Shown here piece after piece: positions 35,071 through 42,015 of a stretch of DNA of 64,000 nt. Made by a program: the position numbers and the translations under genes. Location of the stretch: contig NZ_KB455575.1 of the NCBI RefSeq assembly GCF_000341735.1, positions 3,907,044-3,971,043 of the forward strand, in the 5' to 3' direction. The number at the start of each line of letters is the position of its first letter. Positions within the stretch are counted from its first letter, which is position 1. Origin of the DNA: Methylotuvimicrobium buryatense 5G. GTDB lineage: Bacteria > Pseudomonadota > Gammaproteobacteria > Methylococcales > Methylomonadaceae. The notes below the pieces were generated by a model that saw only the letters and a list, made by a program, of their open reading frames with translations, was not told the DNA's origin and did not search any database.

Positions 35071-35658
35071 TTAAAGGCTTCCGAATATTTGGTGATCGAT
35101 CAGATCGCATAAGCAGTGACTAATCAATAAGTGCGTTTCTCGGATCCGGCTGTCGTTACTGGAGGGAACCCGGATCTCAATATCCGAGGTATTTAAAATC
35201 GGTGCCAGCATGCCGCCATCATGTCCGGTCAATGCGATCACCGATATATTTTTGTCGTGTGCGGCCGTAACGGCTTTGAGAATATTGGCCGGGTTGCCGT
35301 TACTGGAGAAGACCAGCAAGATATCTTCGCTTTGACCAAGGGCCTTGACTTGTTTGGCGAAAATGTCGTCGAAATGGTAGTCAGCGGCAATCGAGGTAAT
35401 AACAGCGGTGTCGGCAGTCAACGCAATTGCCGGTAAGGCCGGGCGTTCTCGTTCCAAGCGGTTCAGCATTGCCGCCGAAAACTGTCCGGCATTTGCGGCA
35501 CAAGCGCCGTTACCGCAGACTAGGATTTTGTTGTCGTTTAATATCGCCGTAACTAGTTTTTGTGAGGCGAATTCGATCGATTCGCCGAGACCGGCCAAGG
35601 TATCTTGTAGAGTTTGTAGGCTTTCGTTGAAATGCAGGGTAATTCGTTCTTGTAACAT
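35071..35658 (-). CDS. diaA: SIS-domain protein, DiaA/GmhA family
   Basis: 195 residues from the ATG at 35658 (MLQERITLHFNESLQTLQD). The SIS domain resembles DiaA, which binds DnaA and promotes timely initiation, and its relative phosphoheptose isomerase GmhA: CGNGACAANAGQFSAAMLNR, PAIALTADTAVITSIA and HLLISHCLCDLIDHQIFG. Gene order lpoA-yraN-diaA is the same as in Escherichia coli, which favours DiaA. The sugar-binding segment reads SSNGNPANI where GmhA has STSGNS, and GNGAC replaces GNGGS, so isomerase activity is doubtful. It overlaps no neighbour. Confidence 0.88.
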   Translation of the reverse strand: MLQERITLHFNESLQTLQDTLAGLGESIEFASQKLVTAILNDNKILVCGNGACAANAGQFSAAMLNRLERERPALPAIALTADTAVITSIAADYHFDDIFAKQVKALGQSEDILLVFSSNGNPANILKAVTAAHDKNISVIALTGHDGGMLAPILNTSDIEIRVPSSNDSRIRETHLLISHCLCDLIDHQIFGSL

Positions 35659-35669
35659 GATGGAAGTTG

Positions 35670-36032
35670 TCAAGTTAAAAAGGCGTTTTTTATCCAATCG
35701 ATATTGGCGTCGCCGGAAACGGCAACGACGTCGAAGCGTATCGGACAAGGCGACGGGTGTCGTGATAAATAGAACCGTGTGGCGGCAATGATGCGCGATT
35801 GTTTTCGCGGGGTGACGCTTTCCAAAGCACTGCCGAAACGGTCGGATTTACGGTAGCGCACTTCGATAATTACCAGCGCCTCGCCGTCTTTCATGATCAA
35901 ATCCAGTTCACCTAAACGGCAGCGAAAGTTACGAGCCACCGGTTTCAGGCCTTGGTCGATAAGAAAGCGGTGAGCTTTCTCCTCGGCAGATTCGCCGCTG
36001 ACCAGGTGTTTGGCTTTCAATGGATTTAACAA
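35670..36032 (-). CDS. yraN: YraN family endonuclease-like protein (UPF0102)
   Basis: 120 residues with the Holliday-junction-resolvase-like (PD-(D/E)XK) signature of the family: GESAEEKAHRFLIDQGLKP, RNFRCRLGELDLIMKDG and LVIIEVRYRKSDRFG. The start is a TTG at 36032 with gaggac just upstream, overlapping the end of lpoA; no ATG or GTG fits. Function in vivo is not settled. It lies between lpoA and diaA in one probable operon. Confidence 0.88.
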   Translation of the reverse strand: MLNPLKAKHLVSGESAEEKAHRFLIDQGLKPVARNFRCRLGELDLIMKDGEALVIIEVRYRKSDRFGSALESVTPRKQSRIIAATRFYLSRHPSPCPIRFDVVAVSGDANIDWIKNAFLT

Positions 36033-36041
36033 ATGCTGTCC

Positions 36042-37916
36042 TCAATACGAGTCGTCGTTCGGTGTCGCGATGCTTTGGTAGCTCTCGGACGTGCTTTGAA
36101 CAAAGCCGATGACCTTAGGTACTCCTTGATTGAATTTGGCGCAGACCAAATTTCTTTTGATTCGGCCGGCCTTCGTCAGCAACAAGTTACCGGTCGCGCC
36201 ATGATATTGAACGCTGCTTAGTTTACCAAGATGCGGAACCAGATTGTAGGCGTCGATCCCCATTGCCATTAAACGTAAATAAACGCTGGGGAATTGTTGC
36301 CAAGTGCTACGTAAGGCATTAATACTTAATTCGCCTTGGTAAACATTGTCGAATAGCCAAGGAATGTCGCAAAACGTTATCGTGTTCAAGTCCGTGTCCA
36401 GCTGAGGATTAGGCAAACCGCTATAAATATGGGGTGTGGCATAAACCGGCAAGTGCTGGGCATGAAAAAAACGCAATTGCGGATTAATCGAGCGCGCCGC
36501 CGTTTCATAGGCATTCAGAAAAATGACGTCGGCATCGCGTCGGATTCTCGGGACGAAAACGGCTGTTGGTAAGAATTGTCGGATTTTTTGATAACGCTGA
36601 TTGCTTTCATCCAAATTCAATAGTTTTTTAATCGGTTCGGAAAAATCGGTCTGATTGGCTTGATAAGTTTGAATTTCCAGCAGGTTTGCGTCGGCTTTGT
36701 TCCAGAAATCCCGGATGTATTCGCCGATTCTTAAACCTTGCTCGGTATCGGGTATCAATAACAATGCGTTTTGTCGACCGTCGAACCAGGCAAGGCTAGC
36801 GATTTGTTCGGCGTCGTCGATTGGGCTGAGTCCGAATTGGTAAAGATTGGCTTTGTTTATTTCCGGAACATGATTGAGTGCAAGAACCGGAATACTTAAA
36901 TCAGATGATGCCGCTAGGTTTTCAATGTCGGGTTTGCTGAGCGGGCCGATGACCATTTCCGCGCCCTCGGCGATAGCCTGATGATAAAGTACCGGTAGTG
37001 CGCTTTGACCGCTGTCGTAAAAACGAAGATCGGGCTTGGTTTCATTGCGATCCTGATAATAGGCGGCCATGATGCCCTCGCGAATGGCTTTTCCTGCGCG
37101 TCCGATAGGGCCTGTTTCGGGTAAAAACACGGCGATTTTGCCCGGTTGTTTGAAAGCATGCGCCGATTGAGCCAAGTAGCCTTGCAGAAATGCCGAGTCA
37201 GCGGGGTGATGAGGATAGTTTTGCCGCCATTGATCCAATGCGGTATCCAACAGAGCGCGATTATGTTGGTTGGTTTTGAGTAATTGCGCTAACGCCATCC
37301 ATCCGGATAAGACATTGGTGCTTTCGGGGCTTGTTTGTTCCAGCGCCGCTACGGGTAGCAAGCTTAAGGTCTCAAGAATTGCGGCATGATTGGCCGGTTG
37401 TTGCGCGGGCGGCAGCAAATTACTCAATTCGACTCTCGAAGCAGCGCTTTTTTTCAGTTCGCCGGTCAACGAATAGGCAAAGGCACGGGATTGATGGAAT
37501 TTGATTTGATCGGACCGCGGTAGTTGCAGCGGTTTGACTAGATTTAGTCTAGCGCTTGCTTGTTCCGCATCGCCGAAGCTGAGATCGATTTGCGCGTAAT
37601 AAAGATTAAGCTGGTTGCGTTGCAACAAAGTAAGGTTATCCGGGTTGATTGCGTCGGCATAGTGTTTAGCGGTATCGCTATCGCCGGATTGGATTAACGA
37701 TTCGATCGTAAATAAGCGTAATTGGTCTTGAAACTCGGATTGCTCGTCGGCAATGCGTCGATAAACTTGCGCGGCTTTGGCGGGTTGGCCTTGATCCATG
37801 AAGGCTTTAGCCGTGTGAGCGTCCGCCGGAAAAGACGGTTCATGGTCTTGGGGGGGCATGCACCCTGCGAGAAAAGTGCAAAGCAGCAAAAATGGCGAAT
37901 GAAAATGGCGACTCAT
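36042..37916 (-). CDS. lpoA: Penicillin-binding protein activator LpoA
   Basis: An outer-membrane lipoprotein that activates PBP1a for peptidoglycan synthesis. The 624-residue protein has a signal peptide with lipobox LAGC (residues about 16-19) and a TPR-like N-terminal helical domain (about 30-250). A periplasmic-binding-protein-like C-terminal domain starts at KIAVFLPETGPIGRAGKAI near 260. It is divergent from rsmI and heads lpoA-yraN-diaA, a conserved gammaproteobacterial arrangement. Confidence 0.92.
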   Translation of the reverse strand: MSRHFHSPFLLLCTFLAGCMPPQDHEPSFPADAHTAKAFMDQGQPAKAAQVYRRIADEQSEFQDQLRLFTIESLIQSGDSDTAKHYADAINPDNLTLLQRNQLNLYYAQIDLSFGDAEQASARLNLVKPLQLPRSDQIKFHQSRAFAYSLTGELKKSAASRVELSNLLPPAQQPANHAAILETLSLLPVAALEQTSPESTNVLSGWMALAQLLKTNQHNRALLDTALDQWRQNYPHHPADSAFLQGYLAQSAHAFKQPGKIAVFLPETGPIGRAGKAIREGIMAAYYQDRNETKPDLRFYDSGQSALPVLYHQAIAEGAEMVIGPLSKPDIENLAASSDLSIPVLALNHVPEINKANLYQFGLSPIDDAEQIASLAWFDGRQNALLLIPDTEQGLRIGEYIRDFWNKADANLLEIQTYQANQTDFSEPIKKLLNLDESNQRYQKIRQFLPTAVFVPRIRRDADVIFLNAYETAARSINPQLRFFHAQHLPVYATPHIYSGLPNPQLDTDLNTITFCDIPWLFDNVYQGELSINALRSTWQQFPSVYLRLMAMGIDAYNLVPHLGKLSSVQYHGATGNLLLTKAGRIKRNLVCAKFNQGVPKVIGFVQSTSESYQSIATPNDDSY

Positions 37917-37966
37917 AGAAGGGTATACCTTTAAAATAGATCGGTTTAATCAGATGAGAGAATCCA

Positions 37967-38833
37967 ATGTCTAGTCAATGCGGCAAATTATACGTGGTTG
38001 CCACGCCGATAGGTAATTTAGCGGATTTTAGTTTCCGGGCCGTCGACGTGTTAAAGGAAGTCGATTTGATTGCCGCGGAAGATACTCGACATGTCAGAAT
38101 GCTATTACAGCATTACGGTATTGCCAACCGCTTAGTCTCGTTGCATCAGCACAACGAAGAAACGGCTTCGGCCGGATTGCTCGAAAAAATTCGCGGAGGT
38201 CTCGATATTGCGTTGGTTTCGGATGCAGGTACGCCGCTATTGAGCGATCCCGGTATGCCTTTGGTGCGCATGGCCAAAGATGCAGGCATCGAGGTATCGC
38301 CGATTCCGGGGGCCTGCGCTTTGATTGCGGCATTGTCGGCTGCAGGTTTGCCGGTGAGCCGTTTTATTTTCGAAGGTTTCTTGCCGCGGACATCGTCAGC
38401 ACGTAAAACATTTTTTAAGGAGCGTTTGAATTGCGAATCGACCTGGGTTTTTTATGAGTCCAGCCATCGAATTTTAGATGCATTGAAGGATATGTCGGAA
38501 ATATTGCCGGCCGACAGGCAGTTGGTAATTGCGAGGGAAATCACCAAATTACACGAAACGATCGTTAAGCGCCGTTTGGACGAGATGCTGGAATTGGTTG
38601 AAAGCGACGAAAACATGCGCAAAGGCGAATTCGTCGTGATTGTCGAGGGCGCTGTCATCGACAAAAATAACCAAGCATTGAGTGCCGAACATTTATCGGT
38701 ATTAAAGACTCTTCTAAAGGAGTGTTCTGTCAAGACAGCCGCGGCTTTAGCCGCTGAAATTACCGGAGCTAAGAAGAAGGTTTTGTATGAGGCGGCTTTG
38801 GAGATGATGGGCAAGGTGATAGGTGAAAGGTGA
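37967..38833 (+). CDS. rsmI: 16S rRNA (cytidine(1402)-2'-O)-methyltransferase
   Basis: RsmI methylates C1402 in the decoding centre of 16S rRNA. The 288-residue protein shows the tetrapyrrole-methylase fold motifs VATPIGNLADFSFRAVDVL near 10, AAEDTRHVRMLLQHYGI near 36, VSDAGTPLLSDPG near 83 and IPGACALIAALSAAGLP near 108. It is divergent from lpoA as in Escherichia coli. The last codons run into a tandem ggtgaaa/ggggaaa array, so the C-terminal residues may vary with repeat number. Confidence 0.94.
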   Translation: MSSQCGKLYVVATPIGNLADFSFRAVDVLKEVDLIAAEDTRHVRMLLQHYGIANRLVSLHQHNEETASAGLLEKIRGGLDIALVSDAGTPLLSDPGMPLVRMAKDAGIEVSPIPGACALIAALSAAGLPVSRFIFEGFLPRTSSARKTFFKERLNCESTWVFYESSHRILDALKDMSEILPADRQLVIAREITKLHETIVKRRLDEMLELVESDENMRKGEFVVIVEGAVIDKNNQALSAEHLSVLKTLLKECSVKTAAALAAEITGAKKKVLYEAALEMMGKVIGER

Positions 38834-38885
38834 AAGGTGAAAAGGTGAAAGGGGAAAGGGGAAAGGGGAAAGGGGAAAGGGGAAA
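38823..38885. repeat. Tandem 7-bp purine array, (GGGGAAA)n
   Basis: Units of ggtgaaa pass into six consecutive ggggaaa units directly after and partly within the rsmI stop region. Six four-G runs spaced by three As could form a stable G-quadruplex on this strand. It is a simple repeat, likely to vary in length. Confidence 0.85.
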
Positions 38886-38921
38886 TTTTGGCTTGACAAA
38901 TGGATTAAATGTCGCAATATT

Positions 38922-38984
38922 TCACCGCTCACCGCTCACCGCTCACCGCTCACCGCTCACCGCTCACCGCTCACCGCTCACCGC
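38922..38984. repeat. Tandem 7-bp array, nine copies of TCACCGC
   Basis: Nine perfect head-to-tail copies of tcaccgc end 32 bases before the rnpB -10 box. This is a microsatellite of the same 7-bp period as the purine array 37 bases upstream. It is not a CRISPR because there are no spacers. Copy-number change would alter the sequence just upstream of the rnpB promoter. Confidence 0.9.
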
Positions 38985-39016
38985 AAATTAATTTTCCGAC
39001 ATGTTTTTAATTCGCG

Positions 39017-39022
39017 TATAAT
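39017..39022 (+). promoter_or_regulatory. -10 box of the rnpB promoter
   Basis: A perfect TATAAT lies about 9 bases before the predicted 5' end of rnpB. The matching -35 region is weak (around ttccga, 38994-38999). The position and the stable RNA downstream support it. Confidence 0.7.
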
Positions 39023-39030
39023 TTCGCCGA

Positions 39031-39388
39031 GAGTCGGCCGGACAGTCGCTGTTTTGCCTTAGGGTAGAAGAGAGGAAAGTCCGGGCTCCATTGGGCAGAG
39101 TGCCAGGTAATGCCTGGGAGGCGCGAGCCTACGGAAAGTGCCACAGAAAATATACCGCCCCCCACCTAGAATCTGGATTCTAGGTGGGGGGTAAGGGTGA
39201 AATGGTGCGGTAAGAGCGCACCGCGCGGCTGGTAACAGGCGTGGCAGGGCAAACCCCACTCGGAGCAAGATCAAATAGGGGGACAGACGCGTGGCCCGCG
39301 CGGTTCCCGGGTAGATCGCTCGAGCCGTAAGGTGACTTGCGGCCTAGATGAATGACTGTTCGCGACAGAACCCGGCTTACAGGCCGAC
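39031..39388 (+). ncRNA. rnpB: RNase P RNA (bacterial type A)
   Basis: The catalytic RNA of RNase P, which matures tRNA 5' ends. The 5' end gagtcggccg pairs with the 3' end cggccgac-like sequence (aggccgactc) to form helix P1. Conserved core blocks are gaggaaagtccgggctcc near the 5' side, agggtgaaatggtgcggtaa in the middle, and acagaacccggcttacaggc at the 3' end. The variable arm at 39158-39191 is a 16-bp perfect hairpin (ccccccacctagaatc and its complement). A T-run follows the 3' end. Boundaries are good to a few bases. Confidence 0.95.
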
Positions 39389-39464
39389 TCTTTTTTCACT
39401 ACCGATTGCCGATTTTTTGCGTCTTTGCAGAAAATATCCGCGCATTCCCTCCTCCTACTCCCTT

Positions 39465-39625
39465 TATACCCATCATAGATCAAAATTCGACGCCGGGGTG
39501 TCCGCCAAAGGACGCCGTGAATACGTCCAAGTAGGGCTCTATGCCAGCTCCATGCCGGCAAAGCCTTTGTCAGACACCCCTGCGCCTCCTCGGGCACTGC
39601 CGAAATTTGAGGTGCGAAAGGTATA
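39465..39625. mobile_element. Family A palindromic element, copy A3
   Basis: 161 bp from tatacccatcatagatcaaa to gaggtgcgaaaggtata, the inverse of copy A1 at 5759-5918 with about the same length. It shares ccgccaaaggacgccgtgaa and gctccatgccggcaaagcc. It has no gene. It abuts the family C element that follows, which may have lost its first bases at the junction. Confidence 0.75.
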
Positions 39626-39838
39626 AACCCAAAAATCGGCCTGTTTTATGAAAGTATGGGGTGTGGCTAGCGAGGATGTCGGCAGCAGGGCAGATTTTTG
39701 CTCCATGCAAAATCTGCATTAACGCCATCCTTGGCGTTCGAGCTGCCGTCAAGCCCTCTTGGATGGGTTCACGGCGGTCCTCGTTAGGTACATCCCATAC
39801 CCTTTATTCTTAGACGGTTTTGATTCAAAAGGGAGTAA
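39626..39838. mobile_element. Family C element, copy C2
   Basis: The right end (cttagacggttttgattcaaa then aagggagta) is the complement of the left end of copy C1 at 25228. The middle (gctgccgacatcctcg-type block, aacgccatccttggcgtt, gcaaaatctgcat) matches the family B core closely. Its left end runs into copy A3. A nested, modular arrangement; non-coding. Confidence 0.7.
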
Positions 39839-40265
39839 ATCCGATTGCCGTTAAGTCTCTAACGATCGGCGATTTAGGTTGTCTAAGTCCGCAGCGGCTA
39901 TACCATTTTCAAAGCCCCTAATGCTTCTCTTCTCTTCTTTTTGTGCGATAAAAAATCCATTTTCATGCCTTTAATATTGAAAACCGGGTTTAGCGCTACT
40001 GGTTGTCGATTTGATTTTACGGTTGTAGAAAGTTGTTTGCAGCATTTGGCGGAGAGGTTTGTTTTATTTTGAGACGGTTCCGATTCGATACCTTCTAGTC
40101 AATTAATAGCTTTTCTTAACATTATTAATTAACTTTTTGATAAAGCGGGCAAATTGTTTTTTCTGCTGTGATATTTTCAAAGTGTTTTGTTCGGCTTTTA
40201 TAAGTCATTGTCTTGCCATAAATAATTAAATTCAAATCGATCTTGACTAAGGTCGGATTGAAATC
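39839..40265. other. AT-rich intergenic region upstream of mraZ
   Basis: About 430 bases, AT-rich, with no repeat family or open frame I can support. It presumably contains the promoter of the division and cell-wall cluster, but I cannot choose one among many AT-rich hexamers. Confidence 0.4.
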
Positions 40266-40270
40266 TATAG

Positions 40271-40314
40271 TGAACAAAAGTGGTGTAAAGTGGAAAAAAA
40301 GGGATTTTTTTGGC
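40271..40314 (+). promoter_or_regulatory. Candidate MraZ operator: 10-bp-periodic TGG repeats
   Basis: TGA/TGG/TGG/GGG/TGG triplets start at 40271, 40281, 40291, 40301 and 40311, exactly ten bases apart, with A- or T-rich spacers (tggtgtaaag, tggaaaaaaa). MraZ is known to bind direct repeats of a TGGGN-type unit spaced by one helical turn in front of its own gene. The array lies just upstream of the chosen mraZ start, as expected for autoregulation of the cluster. Confidence 0.7.
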
Positions 40315-40329
40315 GAGCCGGGGCTTATT

Positions 40330-40797
40330 TTGTTAAGAGGCATCAATCCAATCAATCTTGACGCGAAAGGGCGTTTTGCAATTCCGACTAAATATCGGGA
40401 GGAGTTGTTGGAGAGTTGCGATCGGCAATTGATCGTCACGGTTGCGGTCGATGAGCATTGCGTCGGCGAAAACGGTTGTTTGTGGCTCTATCCCTTGCCG
40501 GAATGGGAAAAAGTCGAACAGGCCATTCTTAAGAAGCCGACTTTAAATAAAATGCTGACCAAACTTAGGCGTTTTTTGATCGGTAACGCGACAGAATGCG
40601 AAATGGATATGCAAGGCCGTATATTATTGCCGGAGAAATTGAGAAGCTTTGCCGGCATGGACAAGAAAATTATGTTGGTCGGGCAATTGAACAAATTCGA
40701 AATATGGAATGAAGAGGCATGGAATGCCAAAGAAGCCGAATGGATGAACAGCGACGATACCGAAGGTCTCGAAGAGCTAGGTTCTTTGTCTTTTTAA
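40330..40797 (+). CDS. mraZ: Transcriptional regulator MraZ
   Basis: MraZ is an AbrB-fold DNA-binding protein that represses the division and cell-wall cluster. The start is taken as the TTG at 40330, giving MLRGINPINLDAKGRFAIPT, the conserved MraZ beginning; ccgggg lies upstream. A longer frame from 40243 would read through the operator repeats and is unlikely. Two swapped-hairpin modules are visible: NLDAKGRFAIPTKYR near residue 7 and EMDMQGRILLPEKLR near 80. 155 residues, normal. rsmH follows after 16 bases. Confidence 0.9.
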   Translation: MLRGINPINLDAKGRFAIPTKYREELLESCDRQLIVTVAVDEHCVGENGCLWLYPLPEWEKVEQAILKKPTLNKMLTKLRRFLIGNATECEMDMQGRILLPEKLRSFAGMDKKIMLVGQLNKFEIWNEEAWNAKEAEWMNSDDTEGLEELGSLSF

Positions 40798-40813
40798 TAC
40801 GGGGAGATCTTAA

Positions 40814-41740
40814 GTGGAGCATTTGCCCGTATTGTTTTCGGAAGCGTTGCAAGCGCTTGCCATTAAAGCCGATGGCATTTATATCGATTGTACATTTGGG
40901 CGTGGCGGACACAGTCGTGGGATTCTGGATAGGTTAGGTCCTTCCGGTCGCTTACTAGCCTTAGACCGGGACATCGATGCGATTCAGTCGGAATGGGCGC
41001 GTGAAATAGCGAGCGATAAGCGTTTTAGTTTGCATCATGCATGCTTTTCGTCATTGCAAGCAATCGCCGAACAGGAGAATGTGCGAGGTCGGGTGGATGG
41101 CTTATTAATGGATTTAGGCGTCTCGTCGCCGCAATTGGATACCCCCGAACGGGGGTTTAGTTTTTTATACGACGGCCCTTTGGATATGCGAATGGATCAT
41201 CGCTCGGGTTTGTCCGCAGCGCAATGGTTGACCGAAGTCGATGAGCGCGATTTGGTTCAAGTGTTATTCGAATTCGGCGAAGAGCGCTTTGCGCGGCGAA
41301 TTGCTCGCGCCATTGTCGAACAGCGCCAGGAGCAACCGCTATCGACGACGCGGCAACTTGCCGAACTAATTGTAAACAGTGTGCCTGTTAGAGAAAAGCA
41401 CAAACACCCTGCAACCCGAACTTTTCAGGCAATTCGGATTGCTGTCAATCGAGAACTCGAGGAATTGAAAAGTGGTTTGGAGCAGGCGGTCGATGTATTA
41501 AAACCCGGCGGACGTCTGGTTGTGATTTCGTTTCATTCATTGGAAGATCGAATTGCCAAGCGTTTTATCCGCGCGGAGTCGGGAGCCAAGTACGATCCAG
41601 GCAGATTACCGATTATGGAATCTGAAATAAAGAAAGGCATTTTGCGCAAAGTCGGTAAAGCGATCAAGGCCGGTGGAGGCGAGGTGGCGAAAAATCCACG
41701 GGCAAGAAGCGCGATCATGCGTGTGGCGGAAAGGTTGTGA
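40814..41740 (+). CDS. rsmH: 16S rRNA (cytosine(1402)-N4)-methyltransferase
   Basis: RsmH (MraW) adds the N4-methyl group to C1402; the 2'-O-methyl group is added by RsmI, also encoded in this window. 308 residues from a GTG with ggggagatcttaa upstream. Motifs: HLPVLFSEALQAL at the start, CTFGRGGHSRGIL near 30 (SAM site), LDRDIDAI near 55, DLGVSSPQLDTPERGFSF near 102 and VISFHSLEDRIAKRF near 237. The stop overlaps the GTG of ftsL (GTGA). Confidence 0.96.
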   Translation: MEHLPVLFSEALQALAIKADGIYIDCTFGRGGHSRGILDRLGPSGRLLALDRDIDAIQSEWAREIASDKRFSLHHACFSSLQAIAEQENVRGRVDGLLMDLGVSSPQLDTPERGFSFLYDGPLDMRMDHRSGLSAAQWLTEVDERDLVQVLFEFGEERFARRIARAIVEQRQEQPLSTTRQLAELIVNSVPVREKHKHPATRTFQAIRIAVNRELEELKSGLEQAVDVLKPGGRLVVISFHSLEDRIAKRFIRAESGAKYDPGRLPIMESEIKKGILRKVGKAIKAGGGEVAKNPRARSAIMRVAERL

Positions 41741-42015
41741 CGGAAACCAGGAGCGCTATTTTATCCTTGGCAGGCTTGTTGCTGTTAATACTGGGATCCG
41801 CAATGGGAGTCATTTACAGCAAGTATCAGTCACGATTGTTGTTTGTCGAAATACAGCAACAAGAACGCGAGCTGGACCGATACGAAGTAGAGTGGGGTCA
41901 ATTACAGTTGGAGTTGACGACATTAGCGGAAGAAAATCGGGTCGAACAAATTGCCCGGGATAAATTAAAACTGGTCATGCCGGAACGAGACAAATTTATT
42001 TATTTAAAACCTTAG
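41737..42015 (+). CDS. ftsL: Cell division protein FtsL
   Basis: FtsL is a small bitopic divisome protein that partners FtsB and FtsQ and activates FtsWI. 92 residues: a short cytoplasmic tail, one membrane helix (about 6-26) and a periplasmic leucine-zipper-like coiled coil (about 30-75), then KLKLVMPERDKFIYLKP. The start is the GTG overlapping the rsmH stop; ftsI begins directly after its TAG. Identification rests on topology and position as well as sequence. Confidence 0.92.
   Translation: MTETRSAILSLAGLLLLILGSAMGVIYSKYQSRLLFVEIQQQERELDRYEVEWGQLQLELTTLAEENRVEQIARDKLKLVMPERDKFIYLKP

Noticed and set aside
38922..38984. Possible CRISPR array
   Set aside because: The nine TCACCGC units are contiguous 7-mers without spacers; no cas gene is present. 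It is a microsatellite.
40243..40329. Longer N-terminus for MraZ from the ATG at 40243
   Set aside because: The 29 extra residues are not found in MraZ proteins and would be encoded by the operator repeats; the TTG at 40330 restores the usual start.
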